DNA of 64,000 nucleotides from the NCBI RefSeq assembly GCF_001887595.1, contig NZ_CP017480.1, positions 1,178,001 through 1,242,000 on the forward strand, in the 5' to 3' direction. Numbering within the stretch: the first letter of the stretch is position 1; the number at the start of each line of letters is the position of its first letter. The notes below the pieces were generated by a model. It was not told where the DNA came from. It saw only the letters and a list, made by a program, of their open reading frames with translations, and did not search any database. A program made the position numbers and the translations under genes. Of the stretch, positions 55,853 through 64,000 are shown one piece after another. Origin of the DNA: Luteibacter rhizovicinus DSM 16549. Lineage in GTDB: Bacteria; Pseudomonadota; Gammaproteobacteria; Xanthomonadales; Rhodanobacteraceae.

Positions 55853-58774
55853 TCACTTCGCCGGCGAGGGTGAGCTTTCACCCTTGGCAGGCTTGGTCGC
55901 CTTGGTCGCTTTCGCCGCCTTGGCGTGTGACACGTCCTTGGCAGGGTTGCCGTCGGCATCGACGACATGCACCTCACCCAGGTTCAGTGCGCGTACGGGC
56001 GCCTCGATCTTCCGCAGGTCGCCGACAATGACCCAGGTCAGCGCATCCGGATGGATGACGGCCGTCAAGGCGTTCTCCGCGGCCTTGCGGTCGACGCCTT
56101 CGATGCGGCCCTTGAGGGTCTGCACGTAATCGTCCGGACGGTCATAGATGACGATGCCCGTCATCGCACCGAGCACGGCGGAGGTCGTCTCGAAGCTTCC
56201 TGGCAGTGCACGAACTTTCTGAGCCCGGATCTTCGCGATTTCGTCGTCGGTCAACGGCTTCGTCCCGATGACAGCACGCGCTTCCTTGAGGATTTCCGCG
56301 GCGGAATCGGCCGTCTTGTCGGTCTGCACCGGCGCGTAGAACAGCATCGGTCGCTGGTTCTGGGCGTCGGACAGCATGCTGCCTGCGCCGTAGGCCCAAC
56401 GCTTCTCCTCGCGCAGGTTCATGTTGAGGCGAGAGGTGAAGGTGCCGCCGAACGCAGCGTTGGCGATGCCGAGGTCGAGCGCGTTCTTCGCCTTGGTCGA
56501 CGGTGCGAGCAGACCAGCGAGAATCAGCGACTGCGATGCGTCGGTGCGATTGATCAGGAAGACGCGCGGCTTGGGCTGCTCGGCGACCTGGCCGACATTC
56601 TTCGTCGGCATGGCGCTTGCGGGTGCCGCCCAGTCGCCGAACGCGGCATCGAGCTGCGGCAGGATCTGCGCCAGCGTGGTGTCACCGGCGACGAGGATGC
56701 GAACGTTGTCCGGACGCAGGTAGTCGCGCTGGAAGTTGGCGAGATCCTCGGCGGTGAGCGACGCGATCGCCTTCTCGGTGCCGCTGCCCGTGAACGGAAT
56801 GCCGTAAGCATGGTTCTTGCCGTAAAGCAGGGGCGGCAAGGTGCGCAGGGCGAGGCCGGTGGGCTCGGTTTTTTCCTGTGCGATACCCGCAAGCCACTGG
56901 CCACGCACGCGCTCGATATCGTCGGCCTTGAAAGCCGGATTGCGGACGATATCGGCGAACAACGCCAGCGACGGCGTGAGTTCGGAGTTCAGCGCGTTGA
57001 GGCCGACCGAACAGTTGTCGAGCGAGCAGCCGGAACCGATGATCGCGCCGAGACGCTCCTTGCGGCGGGCCACTTCGACCGAGTCCAGCGTCTTGGTGCT
57101 TTCGTCGAGCAGGGCCGAGGTGAAACTGGCCGTGCCTAGCTTGCGGCCCTGATCCGCCGCATAGCCGGCATTGAACAACAGGCTGATCTGGGTGACCGGC
57201 ACGGTGTGGCGCTCGGCAAGCACCACTTCGATGCCGTTCTTCAGCTTGCCGCGCTGCAGTTTCGGGAACGAGAGATCGGGGAAGCTATCGACCGACGGCA
57301 CGCCCTTGCTGCGGTCCACGGTCGACTTGCCGACGGTGTAGGTCTTCGCGGCCGGTAACACGGCGGCCGGGCGACCTGCGGCGTCCTTGAGGCCGGCTAC
57401 GGCCTTGTCCTCGGCGGCGGGGTCGAATCCTGGTGCGGCAGGCAGCACGGTGAGCGTGTAGTCGCCCTTGGACAGCCAGGTCTTCGACGAAGCAAGCACG
57501 GAGGCGATCGTGGCGTCCTGCGCGCGCTGGAGATCCTTCTTGTACGCCTCGGGATCGTTACGGTAGACCTGGCCCTCGGCGAGGATCACGGCCTTGCCGC
57601 CGGAGCCACCGACCTTCTCCAGACCGCGGACGAAGCCGGCGCGGTTGCTGACCTTGGCCCGTGCCAGCTCGTCCTCGGTGGGGCCAGTCGCCATGTAGTC
57701 CTTCCAGACATCGGCCACGGCAGCTTCCACCTTCGCCGGATCGACGCCGTTCTTCACGTCGACGGTGAGCTGCACCTGGCTGGCGAGCGCGAAGGGCGCG
57801 ATGCCCAGGCTCACGTCGTCGGCGAGTTTGTCCTGATAGACCAGGCGCTGGTACAGACGCGAGGTCTTGCCGCCGCCGAGCACCGTGGTGGCGAGGTCGA
57901 GCTGGATCGAGTCGTCGCTACCGAGCTGGGGCACGACCCAGGTGCGAACGATGCGGGTCTGGGCGACCTGGTCGTGCTGCGTACCGCGCGTGGAGGTTGC
58001 CACGGGCGTGATCCACGGCTGCTGGCGGGGCACCGGCGGGCCGGCGGGAATGTCGCCGAAGTAGGTCTCGGCCTTGGCCTTGGCCTGCGCCACCGTGATA
58101 TCGCCGGCGAGCACGAGCGTGGTGTTGGCCGCCCCGTAGTAGCTGTTGAACCAGTGCTTCACGTCGGCGAGCGAGGCCGCATCGAGATCGGTCATCGATC
58201 CGATGGTGTCGTGGTGGTACGGGTGGTTGGCCGGGTAGGTGTTGACCAGGATGTTCTCGTCGACGCGGCCGTAGGGACGGTTCTCGTCCTGGCGCTTCTC
58301 GTTCTGGACGACGCCACGCTGCGTATCCAGTTCCTTCTGGCCAATGGCACCCAGCAGGTGGCCCATGCGGTCGGATTCCATCCACAGGGCCATGTCCAGC
58401 GCCGTGGTCGGCACCGTCTCGAAATAGTTGGTGCGGTCGAACCAGGTCGTGCCGTTCATATCGGTGGCACCGGCCAGCTCGAACGGCTGGAAATAGGTGC
58501 CCTTGCGGTTCTCCGAGCCGGAAAACATGAGGTGCTCGAAGAGGTGCGCGAAGCCGGTCTTGCCGGCTGGCTCGTCGGCCGAACCGACGTGATACCAGAT
58601 GCTGACCGCGACCACGGGCGCCTTGTGATCCTCGTGGACAACGACGGTCAGGCCATTGGACAACTGGAACCGCGTGAAGGGGATATCCGGGATGGCGTCG
58701 GGGGAGGTCGTGGCCGCTCCGGCGACCCCGACGGACATCAGCCCGGCAACAAGCAGGGCGAAACGATTCTTCAT
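55853..58774 (-). CDS. M16-family zinc peptidase, exported, two-domain
   Basis: Predicted periplasmic M16 (pitrilysin-family) metallopeptidase of 973 residues. Signal peptide MKNRFALLVAGLMSVGVAGA starts it; an in-frame start at 58927 is not signal-like. The inverted zinc motif HLFEH is at 77-81. The second half repeats the fold (LAERHTVPVTQISLLFNAGY) but lacks a zinc motif, as is normal for the inactive domain. The C-terminus is lysine-rich (KAAKATKATKPAKGESSPSP). It stands alone, divergent from the small-peptide genes. Confidence 0.93.
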   Translation of the reverse strand: MKNRFALLVAGLMSVGVAGAATTSPDAIPDIPFTRFQLSNGLTVVVHEDHKAPVVAVSIWYHVGSADEPAGKTGFAHLFEHLMFSGSENRKGTYFQPFELAGATDMNGTTWFDRTNYFETVPTTALDMALWMESDRMGHLLGAIGQKELDTQRGVVQNEKRQDENRPYGRVDENILVNTYPANHPYHHDTIGSMTDLDAASLADVKHWFNSYYGAANTTLVLAGDITVAQAKAKAETYFGDIPAGPPVPRQQPWITPVATSTRGTQHDQVAQTRIVRTWVVPQLGSDDSIQLDLATTVLGGGKTSRLYQRLVYQDKLADDVSLGIAPFALASQVQLTVDVKNGVDPAKVEAAVADVWKDYMATGPTEDELARAKVSNRAGFVRGLEKVGGSGGKAVILAEGQVYRNDPEAYKKDLQRAQDATIASVLASSKTWLSKGDYTLTVLPAAPGFDPAAEDKAVAGLKDAAGRPAAVLPAAKTYTVGKSTVDRSKGVPSVDSFPDLSFPKLQRGKLKNGIEVVLAERHTVPVTQISLLFNAGYAADQGRKLGTASFTSALLDESTKTLDSVEVARRKERLGAIIGSGCSLDNCSVGLNALNSELTPSLALFADIVRNPAFKADDIERVRGQWLAGIAQEKTEPTGLALRTLPPLLYGKNHAYGIPFTGSGTEKAIASLTAEDLANFQRDYLRPDNVRILVAGDTTLAQILPQLDAAFGDWAAPASAMPTKNVGQVAEQPKPRVFLINRTDASQSLILAGLLAPSTKAKNALDLGIANAAFGGTFTSRLNMNLREEKRWAYGAGSMLSDAQNQRPMLFYAPVQTDKTADSAAEILKEARAVIGTKPLTDDEIAKIRAQKVRALPGSFETTSAVLGAMTGIVIYDRPDDYVQTLKGRIEGVDRKAAENALTAVIHPDALTWVIVGDLRKIEAPVRALNLGEVHVVDADGNPAKDVSHAKAAKATKATKPAKGESSPSPAK

Positions 58775-58888
58775 GGCAGCTCCAGTGAACCTCGATGGTT
58801 CGATTCCTCCGAGGCTAGCCCGCGCGGTCCATCGGACGCAATCAGCCTTCATGCATGGTCCGGACGGTGTCCGCTTACGTGTGATCAG

Positions 58889-58900
58889 TGTCCGCGGACA
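58889..58900. promoter_or_regulatory. 12-bp palindrome, candidate activator site
   Basis: TGTCCGCGGACA is a perfect palindrome about 77 bases upstream of the sigma-54 promoter at 58966. A related GTGTCCGC is at 58867-58874. Position fits an enhancer for a sigma-54 activator. Confidence 0.5.
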
Positions 58901-58937
58901 GCAGCGTTCCGCGAGGCCACCTGACAAACCTCATACG

Positions 58938-58949
58938 AATCAGCTGATT
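58938..58949. promoter_or_regulatory. Second 12-bp palindrome near the sigma-54 promoter
   Basis: AATCAGCTGATT is a perfect palindrome 16 bases upstream of the -24 element. It could bind a repressor or accessory protein. Confidence 0.4.
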
Positions 58950-58965
58950 GCACACCCTTAAAAGC

Positions 58966-58980
58966 TGGCACGGCGTTTGC
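58966..58980 (+). promoter_or_regulatory. Sigma-54 (-24/-12) promoter
   Basis: TGGCACGGCGTTTGC matches the consensus TGGCAC-N5-TTGC, with GG and GC exactly ten bases apart. It faces the two small peptide genes; transcription would start near 58992, 47 bases before the first ATG. Confidence 0.8.
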
Positions 58981-59038
58981 GTTACTAGTCCTGCCAAACC
59001 GGGTGGCTTTCTTACCCGGCACCGATCCGGAGAACGCC

Positions 59039-59122
59039 ATGAAGTACGAAATGCTGATGCTGCGCAGCCTGCTCGTCACCTCGATGCTGATCTGCGGCAT
59101 GACCCTCGGCCAGATGTTCTGA
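59039..59122 (+). CDS. Small hydrophobic peptide A (27 aa)
   Basis: A 27-residue peptide (MKYEMLMLRSLLVTSMLICG then MTLGQMF) with a GGAGA box upstream. It is a single membrane helix, collinear with the first 26 residues of the next gene (MNHELLMLRSLLVASLVVCG...ILGNML), so the two are paralogs. It is below usual gene-finding length limits. It sits behind the sigma-54 promoter. Function unknown. Confidence 0.65.
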   Translation: MKYEMLMLRSLLVTSMLICGMTLGQMF

Positions 59123-59157
59123 CCATCCGCCACGCACCTTCTTACGGAATCGACACC

Positions 59158-59352
59158 ATGAACCACGAACTCCTGATGCTCCGCAGTCTCCTGGTCGCCT
59201 CGCTCGTCGTCTGCGGCCTCATCCTGGGCAACATGCTTGCCTACACCGGCAACCCGGTCCAGCTGGCTGCGGTCGGTACGACGGCCCACGCCGCGATCAA
59301 CGGCTGCGGCGTACCGCCGGATGGCATCGTCTGCCCCCGCATCGCCTCATAA
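59158..59352 (+). CDS. Small membrane protein B (64 aa), paralog of peptide A
   Basis: A 64-residue protein with the same N-terminal helix as the upstream 27-mer, followed by a soluble tail (TGNPVQLAAVGTTAHAAING, CGVPPDGIVCPRIAS) with two cysteines that could form a disulfide outside the membrane. It is 35 bases after peptide A and shares its promoter. The next gene starts eight bases later. Function is unknown; a small regulatory membrane subunit is one possibility. Confidence 0.75.
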   Translation: MNHELLMLRSLLVASLVVCGLILGNMLAYTGNPVQLAAVGTTAHAAINGCGVPPDGIVCPRIAS

Positions 59353-59359
59353 TGGGGGT

Positions 59360-59824
59360 ATGCCCCATGTCATCCTCTTCCGACCCGAAATTCCGCCCAA
59401 CACGGGCAACGTAATCCGCCTCTGCGCCAATACAGGCGCGGCCCTGCATCTGGTGCGACCGCTCGGCTTCGAGCTGGACGACGCCCGACTCCGCCGCGCC
59501 GGCCTGGATTACCACGAGTTCGCCAGCGTCGCCGTTCACGACGACCTGAACGCCTGCCTCGCCGAGATCGGCCATCCACGGGTATTCGCCTTCTCGACCC
59601 GCGGCCAGCACCTGCACACCGACGTCTCATTCGCCGAGGGCGATGCGCTGCTTTTCGGCTGCGAGACCGCGGGCCTGCCCGACGATGTGCTCGATGCGAT
59701 TCCCGAAGCACAGCGTGTGCGCCTGCCGATGCGACCGGGCAACCGCAGCCTCAACCTGTCCAATGCGGTGGCCGTCGCCGTGTTCGAGGCGTGGCGGCAA
59801 TCGGGGTTCGACGGCGCGTCCTGA
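59360..59824 (+). CDS. trmL: tRNA (cytidine/uridine-34-2'-O)-methyltransferase TrmL
   Basis: SPOUT-class methyltransferase acting on the wobble base of tRNA-Leu isoacceptors. The 154-residue protein begins MPHVILFRPEIPPNTGNVIR, and has LFGCETAGLP and PMRPGNRSLNLSNAVAVAVF, the SPOUT knot motifs. Length is the usual 150-160. It starts eight bases after the small-protein gene but is probably a housekeeping gene of its own. Confidence 0.96.
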   Translation: MPHVILFRPEIPPNTGNVIRLCANTGAALHLVRPLGFELDDARLRRAGLDYHEFASVAVHDDLNACLAEIGHPRVFAFSTRGQHLHTDVSFAEGDALLFGCETAGLPDDVLDAIPEAQRVRLPMRPGNRSLNLSNAVAVAVFEAWRQSGFDGAS

Positions 59825-59870
59825 ACGCGTGGATGCCGCTCCGCACCGGCCGGCGGGCTACAATCGCAGC

Positions 59871-60539
59871 ATGACTTCCGATCGTCCCTCGGCTGAGGCC
59901 GGCCCCAATCGATTCCTGCCCCGCCCGCTTCGCGTCCTTGCCGGACGCGCGATGGAAGCGGCACTCAACCGCGCCGTCGACCTCGACCCGGACACCCGCT
60001 CCCGCCTGGACGCCCTCGATGGTCGCAGCGTGCAGGTGCATCTGAGCGGTCCCGAGCTGGCCTTGCGGATATCGGTGCAGAAGGGTCGCCTTCGCGTCGG
60101 TCCGCCGGAAGAAGGCGGCAGCCTGCGCGTCACGGCATCGCCGGGCAGCCTGTTGGCCATGGCCATCCGCCGCGACGACGACGGCGTGGCGCCGGGCAAG
60201 GTGGATATCGCGGGTGACGCCGAACTGGCTCGCCGCCTCGAGAAGCTCACTCGCCACTACGCACCGGACGTTGAAGAGGCATTTGCAAAGACCTTCGGCG
60301 ACACCGTCGGGGTGCCCCTGGCGAAGGCGTTTCGCGACGCCTTCGCCCACGCCCGCGAGACCGTCTCGCACCTCACCGAAGACGGTGCCGACTGGCTTCG
60401 TGACGAGGGTCGTGTCGCGGTCGCTCCCGGTGAAGCCGATGCCTTCCTCGACGGTGTCGATGACGTGCGCGAGCGAACCGAACGGGCCGAAGCCCGCCTG
60501 GCCCGCCTCGAGCGCGCACTGAAGGGGCGTCACGCATGA
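59871..60539 (+). CDS. ubiJ: UbiJ-like SCP2-domain ubiquinone biosynthesis factor
   Basis: Accessory lipid-binding protein of the aerobic ubiquinone complex. The 222-residue protein has an SCP2 domain (RSVQVHLSGPELALRISVQK, LRVTASPGSLLAMAIRRDD) and a C-terminal coiled-coil region (RERTERAEARLARLERALKG). It starts with the ATG at 59871 and its stop overlaps the ubiB ATG (ATGA). The neighbouring ubiB supports the assignment. Confidence 0.88.
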   Translation: MTSDRPSAEAGPNRFLPRPLRVLAGRAMEAALNRAVDLDPDTRSRLDALDGRSVQVHLSGPELALRISVQKGRLRVGPPEEGGSLRVTASPGSLLAMAIRRDDDGVAPGKVDIAGDAELARRLEKLTRHYAPDVEEAFAKTFGDTVGVPLAKAFRDAFAHARETVSHLTEDGADWLRDEGRVAVAPGEADAFLDGVDDVRERTERAEARLARLERALKGRHA

Positions 60540-62185
60540 CGCCGCTGCGTCTGCTGCCGCGCCTGATGCGCGTTGCCGCCATCCTGCTCAAGTACGACCT
60601 CGACGATCTCGTCGATGGGGCGCACCTGTTCCGGCCGCTGAAACTCGTTCGACCATGGTTTCCCAGCGCACCTGCCGATGTTCGCGCCCTGCCACGCGGC
60701 GCGCGCCTGCGGTTGGCCCTGACCGACCTTGGCCCGATCTTCGTCAAGGCCGGCCAGGTCCTGTCGACGCGGCGCGATCTCGTGCCGGCCGACATCGCCG
60801 ACGAACTGGCGCTCCTGCAGGACCAGGTCCCGCCCTTCCCCGGCGCCGAGGCCCGCGCCATCGTCGAGCGCGAACTGAAGGCCTCGGTGACGACGCTGTA
60901 CGCCAGCTTCGACGAGACCGCCCTCGCCTCCGCGTCGATCGCCCAGGTGCATGCCGCCACGCTGCATGACGGGCGCGCCGTCGTGGTCAAGGTGCTGCGC
61001 CCCGGTATCGACAAGCGCATCGCGCGCGATGTCGATCTCCTGCACACGCTTGGGGAACTCGCCCAGCGCTGGCATCCGAACGCCGACAAGATCCGCCCGC
61101 TGGAAGTCGTCGCCGAAGTCGAGAAGATGCTCTCGAACGAGCTCGACCTGCAGCGCGAAGGTGCGAGTGCCAGCCTGCTCCGGCGTAACTTCGCCAGCGG
61201 CGTCGACCTTTACGTGCCGGAAGTGCATTGGGACTTCAGCACCCAAGGCGTGCTGACGCTGGAACGCGTGTACGGCGTGAGCGCCGACGACATCGCCGCC
61301 ATCGATGCCGCCGGCCTCGATCGCAAGCATCTCGCCGAGAAGGGCGTGCGCCTGTTCTACGAGCAGGTGTTCCGCGACAACTTTTTCCACGCGGACGCGC
61401 ATCCCGGCAACATCTGGGTCGACCTGTCGCGCGTCGACGAGCCGCGCTTCATCGCGCTCGACTTCGGCATCATGGGTTCCCTTCCGGAAGCCGATCAGTA
61501 CTGGCTCGCCGAGAACTTCATCGCGCTGTTCGAACGCGACTACGCGCGCATCGCGCAGCTGCATGTCGCGGCGGGCTGGATGCCATCCACCGTCCGCCTC
61601 GACGAACTCGAGGCGGCCGTACGCACGGTGTGCGAACCCTACTTCACGCGTCCTCTCGCGCAGATTTCCATCGCCGAGCTGGTGGTGAAGCTGTTCCAGA
61701 CCGCGCGGAAATACGAGCTCACGCTGCAGCCGCAATTGATCCTTCTGCAGAAAACGCTGCTCAATATCGAAGGTGTCGGGCGCATGCTCGATCCCGAGAT
61801 CGATATCTGGGCCGTTGCCCATCCCGTGCTTCGCCGCATTCTCCGCGAGCGCTACAGCGTGCGCGCTACGCTGCGCGACGTGCGCCGCCGGCTGCCGCAA
61901 TGGATCCAGACGGCGCCTCGCGTGCCCGAGCTCGTGCGGGATGCGTTGCGCCAGGTCGCCAGCGGCCAGCAACAACAGGTCGCCGATCCGCTCGCGCTTG
62001 CCGTCGCCCGGGACGACGCGCGCCGCATGCGCCGACTCGTGGCGTGCAGCCTGCTCGGTTCGTCGCTGCTCGTCTGCGCCGCCCTGGTCGGTACGCTCGC
62101 CGCGCGCGGCATGTGGCCGGCGATCGCAGCAGGCATTGCGGGCGTGATCGCCTTCGTCGCCGGCTGGCCGCGTCGCGTCGCCTGA
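60536..62185 (+). CDS. ubiB: UbiB-family atypical kinase/ATPase for ubiquinone biosynthesis
   Basis: Member of the ABC1/ADCK/UbiB family, 549 residues. It has the KxGQ-type motif FVKAGQVLSTRRD, the alanine-rich loop ASASIAQVHAA, VVVKVLRP as the ATP-lysine strand, the HADAHPGN catalytic loop and LDFGIMG. Two membrane segments near the C-terminus (LVACSLLGSSLLVCAALVGT and IAAGIAGVIAFVAGW) are typical. Overlap of start with ubiJ stop shows coupling. Confidence 0.96.
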   Translation: MTPLRLLPRLMRVAAILLKYDLDDLVDGAHLFRPLKLVRPWFPSAPADVRALPRGARLRLALTDLGPIFVKAGQVLSTRRDLVPADIADELALLQDQVPPFPGAEARAIVERELKASVTTLYASFDETALASASIAQVHAATLHDGRAVVVKVLRPGIDKRIARDVDLLHTLGELAQRWHPNADKIRPLEVVAEVEKMLSNELDLQREGASASLLRRNFASGVDLYVPEVHWDFSTQGVLTLERVYGVSADDIAAIDAAGLDRKHLAEKGVRLFYEQVFRDNFFHADAHPGNIWVDLSRVDEPRFIALDFGIMGSLPEADQYWLAENFIALFERDYARIAQLHVAAGWMPSTVRLDELEAAVRTVCEPYFTRPLAQISIAELVVKLFQTARKYELTLQPQLILLQKTLLNIEGVGRMLDPEIDIWAVAHPVLRRILRERYSVRATLRDVRRRLPQWIQTAPRVPELVRDALRQVASGQQQQVADPLALAVARDDARRMRRLVACSLLGSSLLVCAALVGTLAARGMWPAIAAGIAGVIAFVAGWPRRVA

Positions 62186-62189
62186 TCGC

Positions 62190-62921
62190 ATGCTCGAGAT
62201 CCTCTATCAGGACGACGACATCGTCGCCGTCAACAAGCCGGCTAATCTCGCCGTCCATCGCTCGAAGTTCGTCGGACCCGACGATGCCTTCCTGATCGAC
62301 CTGCTCCGCGAGCAAGTCGAGGGCAAGCTTCACCTTGCCCATCGCCTGGACCGCGCAACCTCGGGCGTGTTGCTCGTCGCGCGTTCGCCGGAAGCCGCCA
62401 GTCAGCTCGGCGAGCAGTTCATGGGGCGCAGCGTGCGCAAGCGCTACCTCGCCGTGGTACGTGGATGGCCCGACCCCGACGCCGGCACGATCGACTACCC
62501 GTTACCGGGTTCACGCGATACCGGTCCACGACGCGATGCGACAACGGACTACAGGCAGCTCGGCACCACGGAAGTCGACATCGCGCTAGGTCGTTACGAG
62601 AAGCAGCGTTACGCCTTTGCCGTGGCCGAGCCGCGCACCGGGCGCTTTCGCCAGATCCGCAAGCATTTCGCGCACATCCATCACCCGATCATCGGGGATA
62701 GCCAGCACGGGCGTGGCGATCACAATCGCCTGTTCAAGCAGTATTTCTCGTCGCACCGCCTGCTGTTGCACGCGGCGCGGCTGGAGTTCGAGCATCCGGT
62801 GGATGGGCGCCCGATGGCGATCGACGCGGGGCTGGATGAGACATGGCTCAAGCTGCTTGAGCGGTTTGGCTGGGCGGATGCTTATGGCGCTCAGACGGAA
62901 GCGTGGAAGGTGCCGAGCTAG
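62190..62921 (+). CDS. truC: tRNA pseudouridine(65) synthase TruC-like
   Basis: RluA-family pseudouridine synthase, 243 residues. The catalytic motif HRLDRATSGVLL (Asp in RLD) is near residue 51, with NKPANLAVHRS before it and TGRFRQIRKHFAHIHHPIIG after it. The short form without an S4 domain fits TruC, which modifies U65 of tRNA-Asp. It follows ubiB by four bases. Confidence 0.88.
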   Translation: MLEILYQDDDIVAVNKPANLAVHRSKFVGPDDAFLIDLLREQVEGKLHLAHRLDRATSGVLLVARSPEAASQLGEQFMGRSVRKRYLAVVRGWPDPDAGTIDYPLPGSRDTGPRRDATTDYRQLGTTEVDIALGRYEKQRYAFAVAEPRTGRFRQIRKHFAHIHHPIIGDSQHGRGDHNRLFKQYFSSHRLLLHAARLEFEHPVDGRPMAIDAGLDETWLKLLERFGWADAYGAQTEAWKVPS

Positions 62922-63003
62922 CAGGCAGCCGGCTTGGCCTCCCCCGGCGGAGTCCCGCGTCGCACCATGCATCGGTGAGCCGCGCTGCTAGAATCGCCCG
63001 GCC

Positions 63004-63426
63004 ATGCTTATCGTCACCGCCAGCATCACGATCCCTGACTCCGAACTGGTCGAGCGCTTCATGCGCGCCGACGGCCCGGGGGGCCAGCACGTCAATCGGA
63101 CGGAAAGTGCCGTCGAGTTGCGTTTCGACGTCGCCTCGTCACCGTCACTGCCGGACGAAGTGCGCGAACGGCTCCTCGCACGCCGCGACCGCCGCATGAC
63201 GGATGCAGGCGTGATGGTGATCCAGGCACGGCGGTTCCGTGACCAGGGTCGTAACCGGGACGACGCGCGCGACCGTCTGGTCGATGTGATCCGCGAAGCC
63301 ACGGTCGTGGCGAAGAAACGTGTCGCGACCAAGCCCACGCGCGCTTCGAAAGAGCGACGCCTTGTAGGCAAGACTCAGCGTGGCCAGACCAAGCGCGGTC
63401 GCTCGCGCGACTGGAGCAACGATTGA
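63004..63426 (+). CDS. arfB: Alternative ribosome-rescue factor ArfB (peptidyl-tRNA hydrolase)
   Basis: Hydrolyses peptidyl-tRNA on stalled ribosomes lacking a stop codon. The 140-residue protein has the catalytic GPGGQHVN motif (GGQ near 24-30) and a basic C-terminal tail (KKRVATKPTRASKERRLV...KTQRGQTKRGRSRDWSND) that enters the mRNA channel. Length is standard. The next gene starts at a TTG inside its stop region. Confidence 0.96.
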   Translation: MLIVTASITIPDSELVERFMRADGPGGQHVNRTESAVELRFDVASSPSLPDEVRERLLARRDRRMTDAGVMVIQARRFRDQGRNRDDARDRLVDVIREATVVAKKRVATKPTRASKERRLVGKTQRGQTKRGRSRDWSND

Positions 63427-64000
63427 GCCCCTACCCGGAACATCTCGCACCGAATATCCCATCGCTACCGAATTCCTGGTGGATGAGACTTAGCCGCTGG
63501 GCGATTCGTCGTAGCGGCTGGCGCCTCGTCGGTGAACTGCCGAATCTGCCCAAGGTCGTCGTCATCGGCGCACCGCATTCGTCTTATTGGGACGGCGTGT
63601 GGGGCCTGCTGATGAAATCCGCCATGGGCCTGGACCTCGGTGTGATGATCAAGCGCGAAGTTCTCAACGGGCCCTTCGGGCCGATCGTACGTCGTCTCGG
63701 CATGGTGCCGATCGATCGCAAAGCCGCGACCGACGTCGTCGGCCAGATGGTCGAGCGCTTCGCCACTCGCGAGAAGATGTGGCTGGGCATCGCCCCGGAA
63801 GGCACACGCAAACCGGTCAAGCAGTGGAAGTCGGGTTTCCTGCGCATCGCGCGCACGGCGAACGTTCCGATTGTTCCGATCTTCATTGACTACCCGACGA
63901 AAACGTTCACCGTGGGCTCTCTTATCGAGACGACAGGCGATACGGAAGCGGACATGACGCGCATCCGCGCCATGTTCGCCGGGTATCAGGGCAAGCACCG
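63423..64000 (+). CDS. PlsC-like 1-acyl-glycerol-3-phosphate acyltransferase, cut by the window edge
   Basis: Lysophospholipid acyltransferase family. The frame starts with TTG at 63423, overlapping the arfB stop, or ATG at 63483. Motif I HSSYWD (H-x4-D) appears about residue 45, block II in VIKREVL-like GVMIKREVLNGPFG, and block III is PEGTR. The C-terminus lies beyond the window. It resembles small soluble-type family members rather than PlsB, and may be phospholipid-related. Confidence 0.88.
   Translation, partial: MSPYPEHLAPNIPSLPNSWWMRLSRWAIRRSGWRLVGELPNLPKVVVIGAPHSSYWDGVWGLLMKSAMGLDLGVMIKREVLNGPFGPIVRRLGMVPIDRKAATDVVGQMVERFATREKMWLGIAPEGTRKPVKQWKSGFLRIARTANVPIVPIFIDYPTKTFTVGSLIETTGDTEADMTRIRAMFAGYQGKH

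Noticed and set aside
1..64000. CRISPR array, tRNA or rRNA genes, prophage structural genes, secretion-system operons
   Set aside because: I found no regularly spaced direct repeats, tRNA-like cloverleaf ends, or structural gene clusters in the window.

Overview
The window is GC-rich (roughly two thirds G+C by eye), almost fully coding chromosomal DNA. It reads as a gammaproteobacterium of the Xanthomonadales/Lysobacterales, most like the Rhodanobacteraceae (Luteibacter/Dyella type). This rests on the mix of genes (secB-gpsA, rpmB-rpmG, ttcA, rdgC, rep, plsB, ubiE, ubiJ-ubiB, trmL, truC, arfB), on short hairpin repeats starting GTAGGAGC, and on the style of the proteins. The assignment is inference; no rRNA or tRNA gene is present to confirm it.

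Layout. 1-6.4 kb: a SNF2-type helicase cut by the left edge, then gpsA and secB on the minus strand, ribosomal genes rpmB-rpmG with a strong terminator, a repeat-rich spacer, and a fatty acid desaturase. 6.6-9.9 kb: a four-gene GldA/F/G-like ABC transporter operon. 10-22.4 kb: mutM, a secreted PI-PLC-like protein, tdk with an unknown partner, rep, two tandem AI-2E/PerM-type membrane proteins, an e(P4)-type acid phosphatase, a probable small RNA or leader with its own promoter and terminator, a lipoprotein and plsB. 22.4-28.7 kb: an accessory block of two large paralogous dermonecrotic-toxin-like (DUF6543-like) genes; the first is broken by a one-base frameshift. 28.7-41.1 kb: ubiE, an M1 peptidase, hydrolases, rdgC, an aminotransferase, ttcA, an acetyltransferase, and an aaeB-aaeX-aaeA-like efflux operon with a MarR regulator.

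41.2-51.9 kb is the most interesting part. A tightly packed four-gene operon encodes (1) a CHAT caspase-like protease fused to a SIR2-like domain, (2) a STAND NTPase with one membrane segment and a WD40 propeller, (3) a second caspase-clan (C25/gingipain-like) protease and (4) an alpha/beta hydrolase. This has the form of an NTP-gated immune or conflict system with several toxic effectors. It is preceded by an unusual ~640-base gene-free leader and followed by an IS110 transposase remnant and an orphan reading frame, as expected for an acquired island.

52-64 kb returns to core-like genes: a small cysteine-rich secreted protein, two short-chain dehydrogenases divergent from a LysR regulator, a DUF4156 lipoprotein, an M16 peptidase, two small paralogous membrane peptides behind a near-consensus sigma-54 promoter with upstream palindromes, then trmL, ubiJ-ubiB, truC, arfB and an acyltransferase cut by the right edge.
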